Positions 40,943 through 50,238 of a stretch of DNA of 64,000 nt are shown piece after piece (position 1 is the stretch's first letter; each line of letters starts with the position of its first letter). A program made the translations under genes and the position numbers. This DNA comes from Mycolicibacterium novocastrense (GTDB lineage: Bacteria > Actinomycetota > Actinomycetes > Mycobacteriales > Mycobacteriaceae). Location of the stretch: the NCBI RefSeq assembly GCF_001570485.1, contig NZ_BCTA01000103.1, forward strand, positions 1 to 64,000. Direction: 5' to 3'. Under the pieces are notes generated by a model. That model saw nothing but the letters and a program-made list of their open reading frames with translations. It did not search any database and was not told the DNA's origin.

Positions 40943-41986
40943 GTGGCTGATCGGCCCGCAGACCTGTCCGAAGAAGCGCTGACCGAGGCTGTCAGCGCTG
41001 CTCGGCGTGCGTTCGACGCGGCCACCGATCTCGATGCGCTCGCGCGTGCCAAGACCGAGCACCTCGGCGACCGGTCTGCGATCGCGTTGGCGCGCCAGGC
41101 GCTTGGGTCGCTGCCCAAGGCCGACCGCGCCGATGCGGGTAAGCGGGTCAACGTCGCCCGCACACAGGCGCAGAGCGCGTACGACGAGCGGTTGGCGGCG
41201 CTGCGGGCAGAGCGGGATGCCGCGGTGCTGGTGGCCGAGCGCATCGATGTGACGCTGCCATCGACCCGGCAACCGATCGGCGCGCGGCACCCGATCACGA
41301 TCCTGGGCGAGCGCATCGCCGACACATTCGTCGCGATGGGCTGGGAACTCGCCGAGGGCCCCGAGGTGGAAACCGAGCAGTTCAACTTCGATGCGCTGAA
41401 CTTCGCTCCCGATCATCCGGCGCGCAGCGAACAGGACACCTTCCACATCGCCCCCGAAGGCTCGCGGCAGGTGCTGCGCACCCACACCTCGCCGGTGCAG
41501 ATCCGCACACTGCTGGAACGCGAGCCGCCGGTCTACATCGTCTCGATCGGGCGCACGTTCCGCACCGACGAACTCGACGCCACCCACACTCCGGTCTTCC
41601 ACCAGGTCGAGGGCCTCGCGGTGGACAGGGGACTGACGATGGCGCACCTGCGCGGCACGCTGGACGCGTTCGCCCGCTCGGAGTTCGGACCGCAGGCCCG
41701 CACCCGCTTTCGTCCGCACTTCTTTCCGTTCACCGAGCCGTCGGCCGAGGTCGACATCTGGTTCGAGAACAAGAAGGGCGGAGCCGGCTGGGTGGAGTGG
41801 GGCGGCTGCGGCATGGTCAATCCGAATGTGCTGCGCGCCTGCGGAATCGATCCCGACGCCTACTCCGGCTTTGCCTTCGGTATGGGCCTGGAACGAACTC
41901 TGCAGTTCCGCAACGGAATTCCGGACATGCGCGACATGGTCGAAGGCGATGTGCGGTTTTCCCTGCCGTTCGGGGTAGGGGCCTGA
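40943..41986 (+). CDS. pheS: Phenylalanyl-tRNA synthetase alpha subunit
   Basis: The catalytic alpha subunit of the (alpha-beta)2 synthetase that charges tRNA-Phe. The 347-residue protein has an N-terminal coiled coil that binds tRNA (about 1-95) and a class II core: HPITILGERIADTFVAMG, FNFDALNFAPDHPARSEQDT, the motif 2 region HTSPVQIR...RTFRTDELDATH and motif 3 GFAFGMGLERTL. It begins at GTG 40943 (ADRPADLSEEALT...). Its TGA overlaps the ATG of pheT by one base (TGATG), so the two subunits are made in step. Confidence 0.98.
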   Translation: MADRPADLSEEALTEAVSAARRAFDAATDLDALARAKTEHLGDRSAIALARQALGSLPKADRADAGKRVNVARTQAQSAYDERLAALRAERDAAVLVAERIDVTLPSTRQPIGARHPITILGERIADTFVAMGWELAEGPEVETEQFNFDALNFAPDHPARSEQDTFHIAPEGSRQVLRTHTSPVQIRTLLEREPPVYIVSIGRTFRTDELDATHTPVFHQVEGLAVDRGLTMAHLRGTLDAFARSEFGPQARTRFRPHFFPFTEPSAEVDIWFENKKGGAGWVEWGGCGMVNPNVLRACGIDPDAYSGFAFGMGLERTLQFRNGIPDMRDMVEGDVRFSLPFGVGA

Positions 41987-44484
41987 TGCGGCTGCCGTAC
42001 AGCTGGCTCCGCGACGTCGTGCGGGCCGGCGCGCCTGGTTGGGACGTGAGCCCCGCCGACCTCGAAGAGACGCTGATCCGCATCGGTCACGAGGTCGAGG
42101 AGGTCATCCCGGTCAGCCCCGTCACGGGCCCTCTGACGGTGGGGCGCGTGGCCGCCATCGAGGAGCTGACCGAGTTCAAGAAGCCCATCCGCGCCGTCAA
42201 GGTGGACGTCGGCGAGACCGAGCCGCGTGACATCGTCTGCGGTGCAACCAACTTCGTCGTCGGTGACCTGGTCGTGGTGGCGCTGCCCGGTACGGTACTG
42301 CCCGGTGATTTCACGATCGCCAGCCGCAAGACCTACGGCCGGATCTCCGACGGCATGATCTGCTCGACGGCCGAGATGAACCTGGGCACCGACCATTCGG
42401 GAATCCTGGTGCTGCCCCCCGGCACCGCCGAACCGGGCACCGCCGCCGCCGATGTTCTCGGCCTCGACGACGTCGTCTTCCACCTGGCCATCACGCCGGA
42501 CCGCGGTTACTGCCTGTCGGTGCGCGGCATGGCCCGCGAGGTCGCCGCCGCCTACGACCTCGAGTACGTCGACCCCGCCGACGTCGTGCCACTGCCCGCC
42601 GAGGGCGAGGCGCTGCCCGTGTCGATCGACCCGGGGACCGGCGTCCAGCGCTTCGGGCTGCGCCCGGTGACCGGCATCGATCCCGGTGCCGTCTCCCCGT
42701 GGTGGCTGCAGCGACGGCTTCTGTTGTCCGGTATTCGGGCCATTTCGCCCGCGGTGGACGTCACCAACTACGTGATGCTCGAACTCGGCCATCCGATGCA
42801 CGCCCACGACCGCAGCCTGATCACCGGCGGTTTCCGGGTGCGATTCGCCGAACCGGGGGAGACCGTGGTCACCCTCGACGATGTCGAACGCCGCCTCGAC
42901 CCGGCCGATGTGCTGATCGTCGACGACGTCGCGACCGCCGCAATCGGCGGCGTGATGGGTGCGGGCACCACCGAGGTGCGCGACACCACCACCGATGTAC
43001 TGCTCGAGGCCGCCGTGTGGGATCCGGCCGCGGTGTCGCGCACCCAGCGACGGCTGCGCCTGTACAGCGAAGCCGGCCGGCGTTACGAACGCAGCGTCGA
43101 TCCGGCGATCTCGGTCGCCGCGCTGGACCGCTGCGCCACGTTGCTCGCCGAGATCACGCACGGCACGGTCGAACCCACGCTGACCGACTGGCGCGGCGAG
43201 CCACCCCGAGACGACTGGTCGCAACCGCCGGTCACCATGGCGGCCGATCTGCCCGACCGCACCGCCGGTGTCACCTACGCCCCGGGGACCGCAGAACGGC
43301 GGCTCACCCAGATCGGTGCACGGGTCGTCGCCACCGAGGGCACGCTCACCGTCACCCCGCCGAGTTGGCGTCCCGACCTGGGCCAGCCCGCCGACCTCGT
43401 CGAGGAGGTGCTGCGCCTCGAGGATCTGGAGACCATTCCCTCGGTGTTGCCGCTGGCCCCGGCCGGCCGCGGCCTGACCCCGGTGCAGCGGCGGCGGCGC
43501 GCGATCGGTAAGTCGTTGGGGCTCAACGGGTATGTGGAGATCCTGCCCACGCCCTTCTTGCCCGCGGGTGTGTTCGACCAGTGGGGGCTGCCCGCCGACG
43601 ACACCCGCCGGACCGCGACGACGGTGCTCAATCCGTTGGATTCCGATCGCCCGCAGCTGGCCACCACGTTGCTGCCCGGCTTACTGGAGGCGTTGAGCCG
43701 CAACGTGTCCCGCGGAGCCGTAGACGTCGGGTTGTTCGCGATCCAGCAGATCGTCCAGCCGACGCCGGACACGCGTGCCCTCGAACGGATCCCGACCGAC
43801 CGGAGGCCCAGCGACGACGAGATCGCCGCGCTGAACGCGTCGCTGCCGCGACAGCCCCAACACGTCGCCGTGGTGGTGTGCGGGTTGCGCGAGCCCGCCG
43901 GGCCGTGGGGGCCGGGTCGCGCGGTGCACCCCGGCGACGTGTTCGAGGCGGTGCAGGTGATTGCGCGCGCCGCCGGTGTGGAGCTGAGCCTGCGTTCCGC
44001 GGCGCACCTGCCGTGGCATCCGGGCCGCTGCGCCGAAGTGGTCCTCGGCGACCGCGAGAGCGGTACCGTCGTCGGCCACGCCGGTGAACTGCACCCGGCG
44101 GTTCTCGAGCGCTCGGGTCTGCCCAAGCGCACCTGTGCCCTCGAACTGGATCTGGACGCCATACCCATCGTCGAGCGACTACCGGCTCCGAGGGTGTCGC
44201 CGTTTCCCGCGGTCTTCCAGGACATCAGCCTCGTCGTCGACGAGGACGTCGCCGCGGCCGCCGTGGTCGACGCGGTCCGGGCCGGCGCGGGGCCGCTACT
44301 CGAGGACGTGCGGTTGTTCGACGTCTACACCGGCCCGCAGGTCGGCGCGGGCCGCAAATCGCTGGCGTTCGCGCTGCGGTTCCGCGCCGCCGATCGCACC
44401 CTCACCGAGGACGAGGCCAGTGCGGCCCGCGAAGCGGCTGTGCAGGCCGCGGCGGAACGGGTCGGCGCCGAACAACGCCGCTGA
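41986..44484 (+). CDS. pheT: Phenylalanyl-tRNA synthetase beta subunit
   Basis: The 832-residue beta subunit, needed for tRNA binding and for editing of mischarged Tyr-tRNA. Domains in order: N-terminal MRLPYSWLRDVV, OB-fold tRNA-binding domain (GPLTVGRVAAIEELTEFKKP), the B3/B4 editing domain (about 210-390, with VTNYVMLELGHPMHAHD), the B5 domain, an inactive class II-like core and a C-terminal ferredoxin-fold anticodon-binding domain (RVSPFPAVFQDISLVVDEDV). ATG 41986 overlaps the pheS stop; upstream in-frame codons lie in pheS. The arginine operon starts 47 bases later. Confidence 0.98.
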   Translation: MRLPYSWLRDVVRAGAPGWDVSPADLEETLIRIGHEVEEVIPVSPVTGPLTVGRVAAIEELTEFKKPIRAVKVDVGETEPRDIVCGATNFVVGDLVVVALPGTVLPGDFTIASRKTYGRISDGMICSTAEMNLGTDHSGILVLPPGTAEPGTAAADVLGLDDVVFHLAITPDRGYCLSVRGMAREVAAAYDLEYVDPADVVPLPAEGEALPVSIDPGTGVQRFGLRPVTGIDPGAVSPWWLQRRLLLSGIRAISPAVDVTNYVMLELGHPMHAHDRSLITGGFRVRFAEPGETVVTLDDVERRLDPADVLIVDDVATAAIGGVMGAGTTEVRDTTTDVLLEAAVWDPAAVSRTQRRLRLYSEAGRRYERSVDPAISVAALDRCATLLAEITHGTVEPTLTDWRGEPPRDDWSQPPVTMAADLPDRTAGVTYAPGTAERRLTQIGARVVATEGTLTVTPPSWRPDLGQPADLVEEVLRLEDLETIPSVLPLAPAGRGLTPVQRRRRAIGKSLGLNGYVEILPTPFLPAGVFDQWGLPADDTRRTATTVLNPLDSDRPQLATTLLPGLLEALSRNVSRGAVDVGLFAIQQIVQPTPDTRALERIPTDRRPSDDEIAALNASLPRQPQHVAVVVCGLREPAGPWGPGRAVHPGDVFEAVQVIARAAGVELSLRSAAHLPWHPGRCAEVVLGDRESGTVVGHAGELHPAVLERSGLPKRTCALELDLDAIPIVERLPAPRVSPFPAVFQDISLVVDEDVAAAAVVDAVRAGAGPLLEDVRLFDVYTGPQVGAGRKSLAFALRFRAADRTLTEDEASAAREAAVQAAAERVGAEQRR

Positions 44485-44496
44485 TAGTAATGAATT

Positions 44497-44510
44497 TGCA
44501 TAGGTATGCA
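44497..44510 (+). promoter_or_regulatory. ARG box, ArgR operator before argC
   Basis: TGCATA-GG-TATGCA is a perfect palindrome embedded in an AT-rich stretch (TTTGCATAGGTATGCATAAA), unusual in this GC-rich DNA. It lies 21 bases before argC, and the regulator argR is encoded in the same operon. Adjacent TAAACT (44511-44516) could be the -10 element, so ArgR binding would block the promoter. Confidence 0.82.
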
Positions 44511-44531
44511 TAAACTTGCAGAATTGCCTGC

Positions 44532-45566
44532 ATGGTTTCAGTCGCGGTAGCGGGCGCCAGCGGATACGCCGGCGGTGAGATCCTACGCCTCCTTCTCGGT
44601 CATCCCGCCTACACCGATGGCCGACTGACGATCGGTGCGCTGACCGCAGCGGCGAGTGCGGGCACCTCGCTGGCCGAGCACCATCCGCACCTGTTGCCGC
44701 TGGCCAACCGGGTGCTCGAAGCCACCGACGAAGACGTGCTGCGCGGTCACGACGTGGTCTTCCTGGGTTTGCCGCACGGGCATTCGGCTCAGCTGGCCGA
44801 ACAACTCGGCGACGACACCGTGATCGTGGACTGCGGCGCCGACTTCCGGCTCACCGACGCCGCGGCGTGGGAGCGGTTCTACGGATCCGAACACGCCGGT
44901 AGCTGGCCCTACGGGCTGCCGGAGCTACCGGGTGCGCGCGACCGGCTGCGCGGCGCCAAGCGCATCGCGGTGCCCGGCTGCTATCCGACCGCGGCCCTGC
45001 TGGCGCTGTGGCCCGCGCTGGCAGAAGACCTCATCGAGCCGGCCGTGACCGTGGTCTCGGTCAGCGGCGCGTCGGGGGCGGGCCGGGCCGCCAAGCCCGA
45101 TCTGCTGGGCGCCGAGGTGATCGGATCGGCGCGGGCCTACAACATCGGCGGTAAGCACCGGCACACACCCGAGATCGCCCAGGGGCTGCGCGCGGTCACC
45201 GACAAGGACGTGACCGTCTCGTTCACGCCGGTGCTCATCCCGACGTCCCGGGGCATCCTGGCCACCTGCACCGCGCGCACCGACGCTCCGCTCTCGGAGA
45301 TCCGCGCCGCCTACGAAAAGGCTTACCACGCCGAGCCGTTCGTCCACCTGCTGCCGGAAGGGCAGCTGCCGAAGACGGGTTCGGTGCTCGGCAGCAACGC
45401 CGCACAGCTGGCCGTCGCGCTGGATGACGACGCGAAGACACTGGTCGCCGTCGCCGCGATCGACAACCTGGTCAAGGGCACCGGCGGGGCGGCGGTGCAG
45501 TCGATGAACCTGGCGCTGGGCTGGCCGGAGACCGAAGGCCTTTCGATCGTGGGCGTGGCGCCGTGA
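44532..45566 (+). CDS. argC: N-acetyl-gamma-glutamyl-phosphate reductase
   Basis: The third step of arginine synthesis: NADPH-dependent reduction of N-acetylglutamyl phosphate to the semialdehyde. The 344-residue protein has the Rossmann motif VAVAGASGYAGGEILRLL and the catalytic Cys in KRIAVPGCYPTAALL, plus the substrate-binding HRHTPEIAQGL. ATG 44532 gives the family start. It has no ribosome-binding site and lies close to a possible -10 (TAAACT), so a short or absent leader is possible. First gene of argCJBDFRGH. Confidence 0.98.
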   Translation: MVSVAVAGASGYAGGEILRLLLGHPAYTDGRLTIGALTAAASAGTSLAEHHPHLLPLANRVLEATDEDVLRGHDVVFLGLPHGHSAQLAEQLGDDTVIVDCGADFRLTDAAAWERFYGSEHAGSWPYGLPELPGARDRLRGAKRIAVPGCYPTAALLALWPALAEDLIEPAVTVVSVSGASGAGRAAKPDLLGAEVIGSARAYNIGGKHRHTPEIAQGLRAVTDKDVTVSFTPVLIPTSRGILATCTARTDAPLSEIRAAYEKAYHAEPFVHLLPEGQLPKTGSVLGSNAAQLAVALDDDAKTLVAVAAIDNLVKGTGGAAVQSMNLALGWPETEGLSIVGVAP

Positions 45567-46768
45567 CGGACGGCACACGGCTGCTTCGCACCCAGGGCGT
45601 CACCGCCCCCGAGGGCTTCCGCGCGACCGGAATCGCCGCCGGTATCAAAGCTTCCGGGGCGCTGGATCTGGCGTTGGTGTTCAACGAGGGACCCGACTAC
45701 GCCGCCGCGGGCGTGTTCACGCGCAATCAGGTCAAAGCGGCTCCGGTGCTGTGGAGCCAACAGGTGCTCACCACCGGCCGCCTGCGCGCGGTGATCCTGA
45801 ACTCCGGCGGCGCCAACGCCTGTACCGGACCGCAAGGCTTCCAGGACACCCATGCCACCGCCGAGGCGGTCGCGGCGGCGTTGAGCGACTGGGGCACCGA
45901 AACCGGTGCGATCGAGGTCGCGGTCTGCTCGACCGGGCTGATCGGCGACCGGCTGCCGATGGACAAGGTGCTCCCCGGCGTGACCGAGATCGTGCACGAA
46001 CTGTCGGGTGGACTCACCGGCGGCGAGGAGGCCGCGCGGGCCATCATGACCACCGACACCGTGCCCAAGCAGGTCGCGCTGCACCACGCCGACAACTGGA
46101 CCGTCGGCGGAATGGCCAAGGGCGCAGGCATGATCGCCCCGTCACTGGCCACCATGCTGTGCGTGATCACCACCGACGCCGTCGCCGATTCGGATGCACT
46201 GCGGACCGCACTGACTCGCGCCACCGCGCGCACCTTCGACCGCCTCGACGTCGACGGCAGCTGTTCGACCAACGACACCGTGTTGCTGCTGGCGTCCGGC
46301 GCCAGTGCGATCACCCCCGGCCAGGGCGAACTCGACGAGGCGATCCTGCGGGTCTGTGACGACCTGTGTCAGCAGTTGCAGGCCGACGCCGAGGGCGTGA
46401 CGAAGCGAATCGTCATCACGGTGGCGGGTGCGGCCTCCGAGGACGACGCGTTGCTCGGCGCCCGCATCGTCGCGCGCGACAGCCTGGTCAAGACCGCGCT
46501 GTTCGGCTCGGACCCGAACTGGGGCCGGGTGTTGGCGGCCATCGGCATGGCGCCGTTCAAGGTGGATCCGGAGCGGGTCACGGTGTCGTTCAACGGGTTT
46601 GCGGTCTGGCGGGACGGGGCGCCGCAGCCGGGTTCGCGCGACGTGGATCTCTCCGGGGCCGACATCACCGTCACCATCGACCTCGGTGACGGGTCGGCGC
46701 AGGCCTCCATCCGCACCACCGACCTCTCGCACGGTTACGTCGAAGAGAACTCGGCGTACAGCTCATGA
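45563..46768 (+). CDS. argJ: Bifunctional ornithine acetyltransferase/N-acetylglutamate synthase
   Basis: ArgJ moves the acetyl group from N-acetylornithine to glutamate, closing the acetyl cycle. The 401-residue precursor cleaves itself between Ala and Thr in the conserved KGAGMIAPSLATMLCVITTD; the nucleophilic Thr is present. ILNSGGANACTGPQG is also typical. GTG 45563 overlaps the argC stop (GTGA). Whether it can also start the pathway from acetyl-CoA is not visible. Confidence 0.97.
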   Translation: MTDGTRLLRTQGVTAPEGFRATGIAAGIKASGALDLALVFNEGPDYAAAGVFTRNQVKAAPVLWSQQVLTTGRLRAVILNSGGANACTGPQGFQDTHATAEAVAAALSDWGTETGAIEVAVCSTGLIGDRLPMDKVLPGVTEIVHELSGGLTGGEEAARAIMTTDTVPKQVALHHADNWTVGGMAKGAGMIAPSLATMLCVITTDAVADSDALRTALTRATARTFDRLDVDGSCSTNDTVLLLASGASAITPGQGELDEAILRVCDDLCQQLQADAEGVTKRIVITVAGAASEDDALLGARIVARDSLVKTALFGSDPNWGRVLAAIGMAPFKVDPERVTVSFNGFAVWRDGAPQPGSRDVDLSGADITVTIDLGDGSAQASIRTTDLSHGYVEENSAYSS

Positions 46769-47637
46769 GCGTCGAAACCCCGATCAAGGCCAAGGTTCTG
46801 GCTGAAGCGCTGCCGTGGCTCAAACAACTGCACGGCAAGATCGTCGTGATCAAGTACGGCGGTAACGCGATGACCGACGACGTGCTCAAGGCCGCGTTCG
46901 CCGCCGACATGGTCTTCCTGCGCAACTGCGGCGTCCATCCCGTCGTCGTCCACGGAGGCGGCCCCCAGATCAGCGCGATGCTCAAACGCCTCGGAATACA
47001 AGGCGATTTCAAGGGCGGGTTCCGGGTCACCACACCCGAGGTACTCGATGTGGCGCGCATGGTGCTGTTCGGTCAGGTCGGCCGGGAACTGGTCGGATTG
47101 ATCAACGCCCACGGGCCGTACGCCGTCGGGGTCACCGGCGAGGACGCCCAGTTGTTCACCGCGGTGCGGCGCAGCGTGACCGTCGACGGTGTGGCCACCG
47201 ACATCGGCCTGGTCGGTGACGTCGAAAAGGTCAACGCCGGATCGCTGCTGGATCTCATTGCCGCAGGCCGGATTCCGGTGGTATCGACCATCGCTCCGGA
47301 CGTCGACGGGGTGGTGCACAACATCAACGCCGACACAGCGGCCGCCGCGCTGGCCGAGGCGTTGGGCGCCGAGAAGCTGCTCATGCTCACCGATGTCGAG
47401 GGCCTGTACACGAACTGGCCCGACCGCGGGTCGCTGGTCAGCGAGATCGACTCCGCCGCACTGACTCAGATGCTGCCGACACTCGAGGCCGGGATGGTGC
47501 CCAAGATAGAGGCGTGCCTGCGCGCGGTGGCGGGTGGCGTGCCCAGCGCGCATGTCATCGACGGCCGCGTCGAGCACTGCGTGCTGGTCGAACTGCTCAC
47601 CGACGAGGGGACGGGGACGAAAGTGGTGCGCTCATGA
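46765..47637 (+). CDS. argB: Acetylglutamate kinase
   Basis: ArgB phosphorylates N-acetylglutamate. The 290-residue amino-acid kinase has the nucleotide motif KIVVIKYGGNAM, the substrate-binding VVVHGGGPQISAML and the conserved GVTGEDAQLFTA and NINADTAAAALAEAL. The N-terminal helix ETPIKAKVLAEALPWLKQL is the one that carries arginine feedback control in hexameric ArgB, so allosteric inhibition is likely. ATG 46765 overlaps the argJ stop (ATGA). Confidence 0.97.
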   Translation: MSVETPIKAKVLAEALPWLKQLHGKIVVIKYGGNAMTDDVLKAAFAADMVFLRNCGVHPVVVHGGGPQISAMLKRLGIQGDFKGGFRVTTPEVLDVARMVLFGQVGRELVGLINAHGPYAVGVTGEDAQLFTAVRRSVTVDGVATDIGLVGDVEKVNAGSLLDLIAAGRIPVVSTIAPDVDGVVHNINADTAAAALAEALGAEKLLMLTDVEGLYTNWPDRGSLVSEIDSAALTQMLPTLEAGMVPKIEACLRAVAGGVPSAHVIDGRVEHCVLVELLTDEGTGTKVVRS

Positions 47638-48815
47638 CTCTGCTGCAGCGGTGGCAGGCCGTGATGATGAACAACTACGGCACCCCGCCGCTGGCGTTGT
47701 CCAGCGGAGACGGTGCGGTGGTGACCGACGTCGACGGCAAGACCTATGTCGATCTGCTCGGCGGCATCGCGGTCAACATCCTGGGCCACCGGCACCCGGC
47801 CGTGATCGAAGCCGTCACCGCTCAACTCAACACGCTGGGTCACACGTCGAACCTGTATGCGACCGAACCCGGTGTCGCGCTCGCCGAAGCGCTCGTCGGG
47901 CTCCTCGGTTCGGGCCCGTCGGCCCCCGCCAAGGTGTTCTTCTGCAACTCCGGCACCGAGGCCAACGAAGTCGCGTTCAAGATCACCCGCCTCACCGGCC
48001 GCACGAAACTGGTTGCGGCGCAAGGCGCCTTCCACGGTCGCACGATGGGCTCCCTGGCGCTCACCGGTCAGCCGTCCAAGCAGGCGCCGTTCGCGCCGCT
48101 GCCGGGTGAGGTGACCCATGTGCCCTACGGCGACATCGATGCGTTGCGAGCCGCGGTCGACGACGAAACCGCGGCGGTGTTCCTCGAGCCGATCATGGGC
48201 GAAGGCGGGGTCGTGGTTCCGCCCGCCGGCTACCTCGTCGCGGCCCGCGAGATCACCGCGCGGCACAACGCGCTGCTGGTGCTCGACGAGGTGCAGACCG
48301 GAATGGGGCGCACCGGAGCGTTTTTCGCGCATCAACACGACGGGATCACCCCCGATGTCGTGACCCTGGCCAAGGGCCTCGGGGGCGGTTTGCCGATCGG
48401 CGCATGTATCGCCACAGGCGAAACCGCTGAGCTGCTGACGCCCGGATTGCACGGCAGCACGTTCGGCGGCAATCCCGTCTGCACCGCCGCCGCGCTCGCG
48501 GTGCTCCGCGTGCTGGCCGACGACGACCTGATCACCCGCGCCGACGTGCTCGGCAAGACCCTGTCGGCGGGCATCGAGGCCTTCGGGCATCCGTTGATCG
48601 ATCACGTCCGCGGCCGCGGCCTGCTGCTCGGCGTCGTGCTGACCGCCGAGGCCGCCAAAGCCGTCGAGGCCGCGGCCCGCGACGCCGGTTTCCTCGTCAA
48701 CGCCGCGGCTCCCGATGTGATCCGGCTGGCCCCGCCACTGGTGATCAGCGACGCTCAGGTCGACGACTTCCTCGCCGCGTTTCCCGCCGTCCTCGACAAA
48801 GGCGCCGCGTCATGA
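47634..48815 (+). CDS. argD: Acetylornithine aminotransferase
   Basis: A PLP enzyme that converts N-acetylglutamate semialdehyde to N-acetylornithine. The 393-residue class III aminotransferase has FFCNSGTEANEVAFKITRL, FHGRTMGSLALTG, the PLP-binding Asp in LLVLDEVQTGMGRTG and the Schiff-base Lys in VTLAKGLGGGLPIG. ATG 47634 overlaps the argB stop (ATGA) and starts MTLLQRWQAVMMNNYGTPPL; upstream in-frame codons lie within argB. Confidence 0.98.
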   Translation: MTLLQRWQAVMMNNYGTPPLALSSGDGAVVTDVDGKTYVDLLGGIAVNILGHRHPAVIEAVTAQLNTLGHTSNLYATEPGVALAEALVGLLGSGPSAPAKVFFCNSGTEANEVAFKITRLTGRTKLVAAQGAFHGRTMGSLALTGQPSKQAPFAPLPGEVTHVPYGDIDALRAAVDDETAAVFLEPIMGEGGVVVPPAGYLVAAREITARHNALLVLDEVQTGMGRTGAFFAHQHDGITPDVVTLAKGLGGGLPIGACIATGETAELLTPGLHGSTFGGNPVCTAAALAVLRVLADDDLITRADVLGKTLSAGIEAFGHPLIDHVRGRGLLLGVVLTAEAAKAVEAAARDAGFLVNAAAPDVIRLAPPLVISDAQVDDFLAAFPAVLDKGAAS

Positions 48816-49747
48816 CCGCAACCATCCGGCACTTCCTGCGTGACGACGACCTGAGCCCCGACGAGCAGGCCGAGGTCCTCACCCTGGCGGCCGAGCTGAA
48901 AGTCCAACCGTTCAGCCGCCGTCCGCTGGAGGGCCCGCACGGAGTGGCGGTGATCTTCGACAAGAACTCCACCCGGACCCGGTTCTCGTTCGAGCTGGGC
49001 ATCGCCCAACTGGGCGGGCACGCCGTGGTGGTCGACGGCCGCAGCACTCAGCTGGGCCGCGATGAGACGCTGGAGGACACCGGCCGGGTGCTCTCGCGGT
49101 ACGTCAGGGCGATCGTATGGCGCACGTTCGCCCAGGACCGACTGACCGCGATGGCGGCAGGTGCGAGCGTGCCGATCGTCAATGCGCTCTCCGACGAGTT
49201 CCACCCGTGCCAGGTGCTGGCCGATCTGCAGACCCTCGCCGAGCGCAAGGGCCGGCTGGCCGGCTTGCGGATGACCTACCTCGGCGACGGCGCCAACAAC
49301 ATGGCGCATTCGCTGATGCTGGGTGGTGTCACCGCGGGCGTGGACGTGACGATCGCGGGACCGGCAGGCTTCCAACCGCATCCGGATTTCGTCGACGCCG
49401 CGCAGAAGCGGGCGTCGGAGACCGGTGCGACCGTCACGGTCACCGAGGACCCCGACGCCGCAGCCGACGGTGCCGACGTGCTGGTCACCGACACGTGGAC
49501 GTCGATGGGCCAGGAGAACGACGGCCTGGACCGGGTGGGGCCGTTCCGGCCGTACCAGGTGAACGGGGCCCTGTTGGGCCGCGCCGACGCCGATGCCGTT
49601 GTGTTGCATTGCCTTCCGGCGCACCGCGGGGAGGAGATCACCGACGATGTGATCGACGGGGCACAGAGCGCGGTGTGGGACGAGGCCGAGAACCGCCTGC
49701 ATGCGCAGAAGGCACTGCTGGTGTGGCTGCTGGAGCGGGCGAAGTGA
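48812..49747 (+). CDS. argF: Ornithine carbamoyltransferase, anabolic
   Basis: Makes citrulline from ornithine and carbamoyl phosphate. The 311-residue protein has the carbamoyl-phosphate site FDKNSTRTRFSFELG (STRTR), the HPCQVLADLQT motif and the ornithine-binding DVLVTDTWTSMGQE with the C-terminal VLHCLPAHRGEEI, where Cys is catalytic. ATG 48812 overlaps the argD stop (ATGA), in the biosynthetic operon. Confidence 0.98.
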   Translation: MTATIRHFLRDDDLSPDEQAEVLTLAAELKVQPFSRRPLEGPHGVAVIFDKNSTRTRFSFELGIAQLGGHAVVVDGRSTQLGRDETLEDTGRVLSRYVRAIVWRTFAQDRLTAMAAGASVPIVNALSDEFHPCQVLADLQTLAERKGRLAGLRMTYLGDGANNMAHSLMLGGVTAGVDVTIAGPAGFQPHPDFVDAAQKRASETGATVTVTEDPDAAADGADVLVTDTWTSMGQENDGLDRVGPFRPYQVNGALLGRADADAVVLHCLPAHRGEEITDDVIDGAQSAVWDEAENRLHAQKALLVWLLERAK

Positions 49748-50238
49748 CTTCAGCGGCGACTCGTGCCGGACGGCAGGCCCGCATCGTGGCGATCCTGTCG
49801 TCGCGGTCGGTGCACAGCCAGACCGAACTGGCGGCCCTGCTGGCCGAGGAGGGCATCGAGGTCACGCAGGCCACGCTGTCGCGCGACCTGGAAGAACTCG
49901 GCGCGGTGAAACTGCGCGGTGCCGACGGCGGCGTCGGCGTGTACATCGTCCCCGAGGACGGCAGCCCCGTGCGCGGCGTATCCGGTGGCACCGAGCGGAT
50001 GTCGCGGTTGTTGGCCGAGTTGCTCGTGTCCACCGACGCCAGTGGCAACCTGGCCATCCTGCGTACCCCGCCCGGGGCCGCGCACTACCTTGCCAGCGCG
50101 ATGGACCGCGCGGCACTCCCGTTCGTCGTCGGTACCGTCGCCGGCGACGACACCATCCTGGTCGTCGCACGTGAGCCGATGAGCGGCGCCGAACTGGCAA
50201 CGAAACTCGAGAGCATTAGACAAAAGGAGACCTGCTGA
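49744..50238 (+). CDS. argR: Arginine repressor
   Basis: ArgR, with arginine as co-repressor, binds ARG boxes such as the one before argC. The 164-residue protein has an N-terminal winged helix (RIVAILSSRSVHSQTELAAL and VTQATLSRDLEELGAVKLRG) and a C-terminal hexamerisation and arginine-binding domain (RTPPGAAHYLASAMDRAAL, GTVAGDDTILVVAREP; the GDDT Asp residues contact arginine). GTG 49744 overlaps the argF stop (GTGA). The frame would continue upstream inside argF, which is not coding. Placing the regulator inside its operon gives direct negative feedback. Confidence 0.97.
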   Translation: MTSAATRAGRQARIVAILSSRSVHSQTELAALLAEEGIEVTQATLSRDLEELGAVKLRGADGGVGVYIVPEDGSPVRGVSGGTERMSRLLAELLVSTDASGNLAILRTPPGAAHYLASAMDRAALPFVVGTVAGDDTILVVAREPMSGAELATKLESIRQKETC

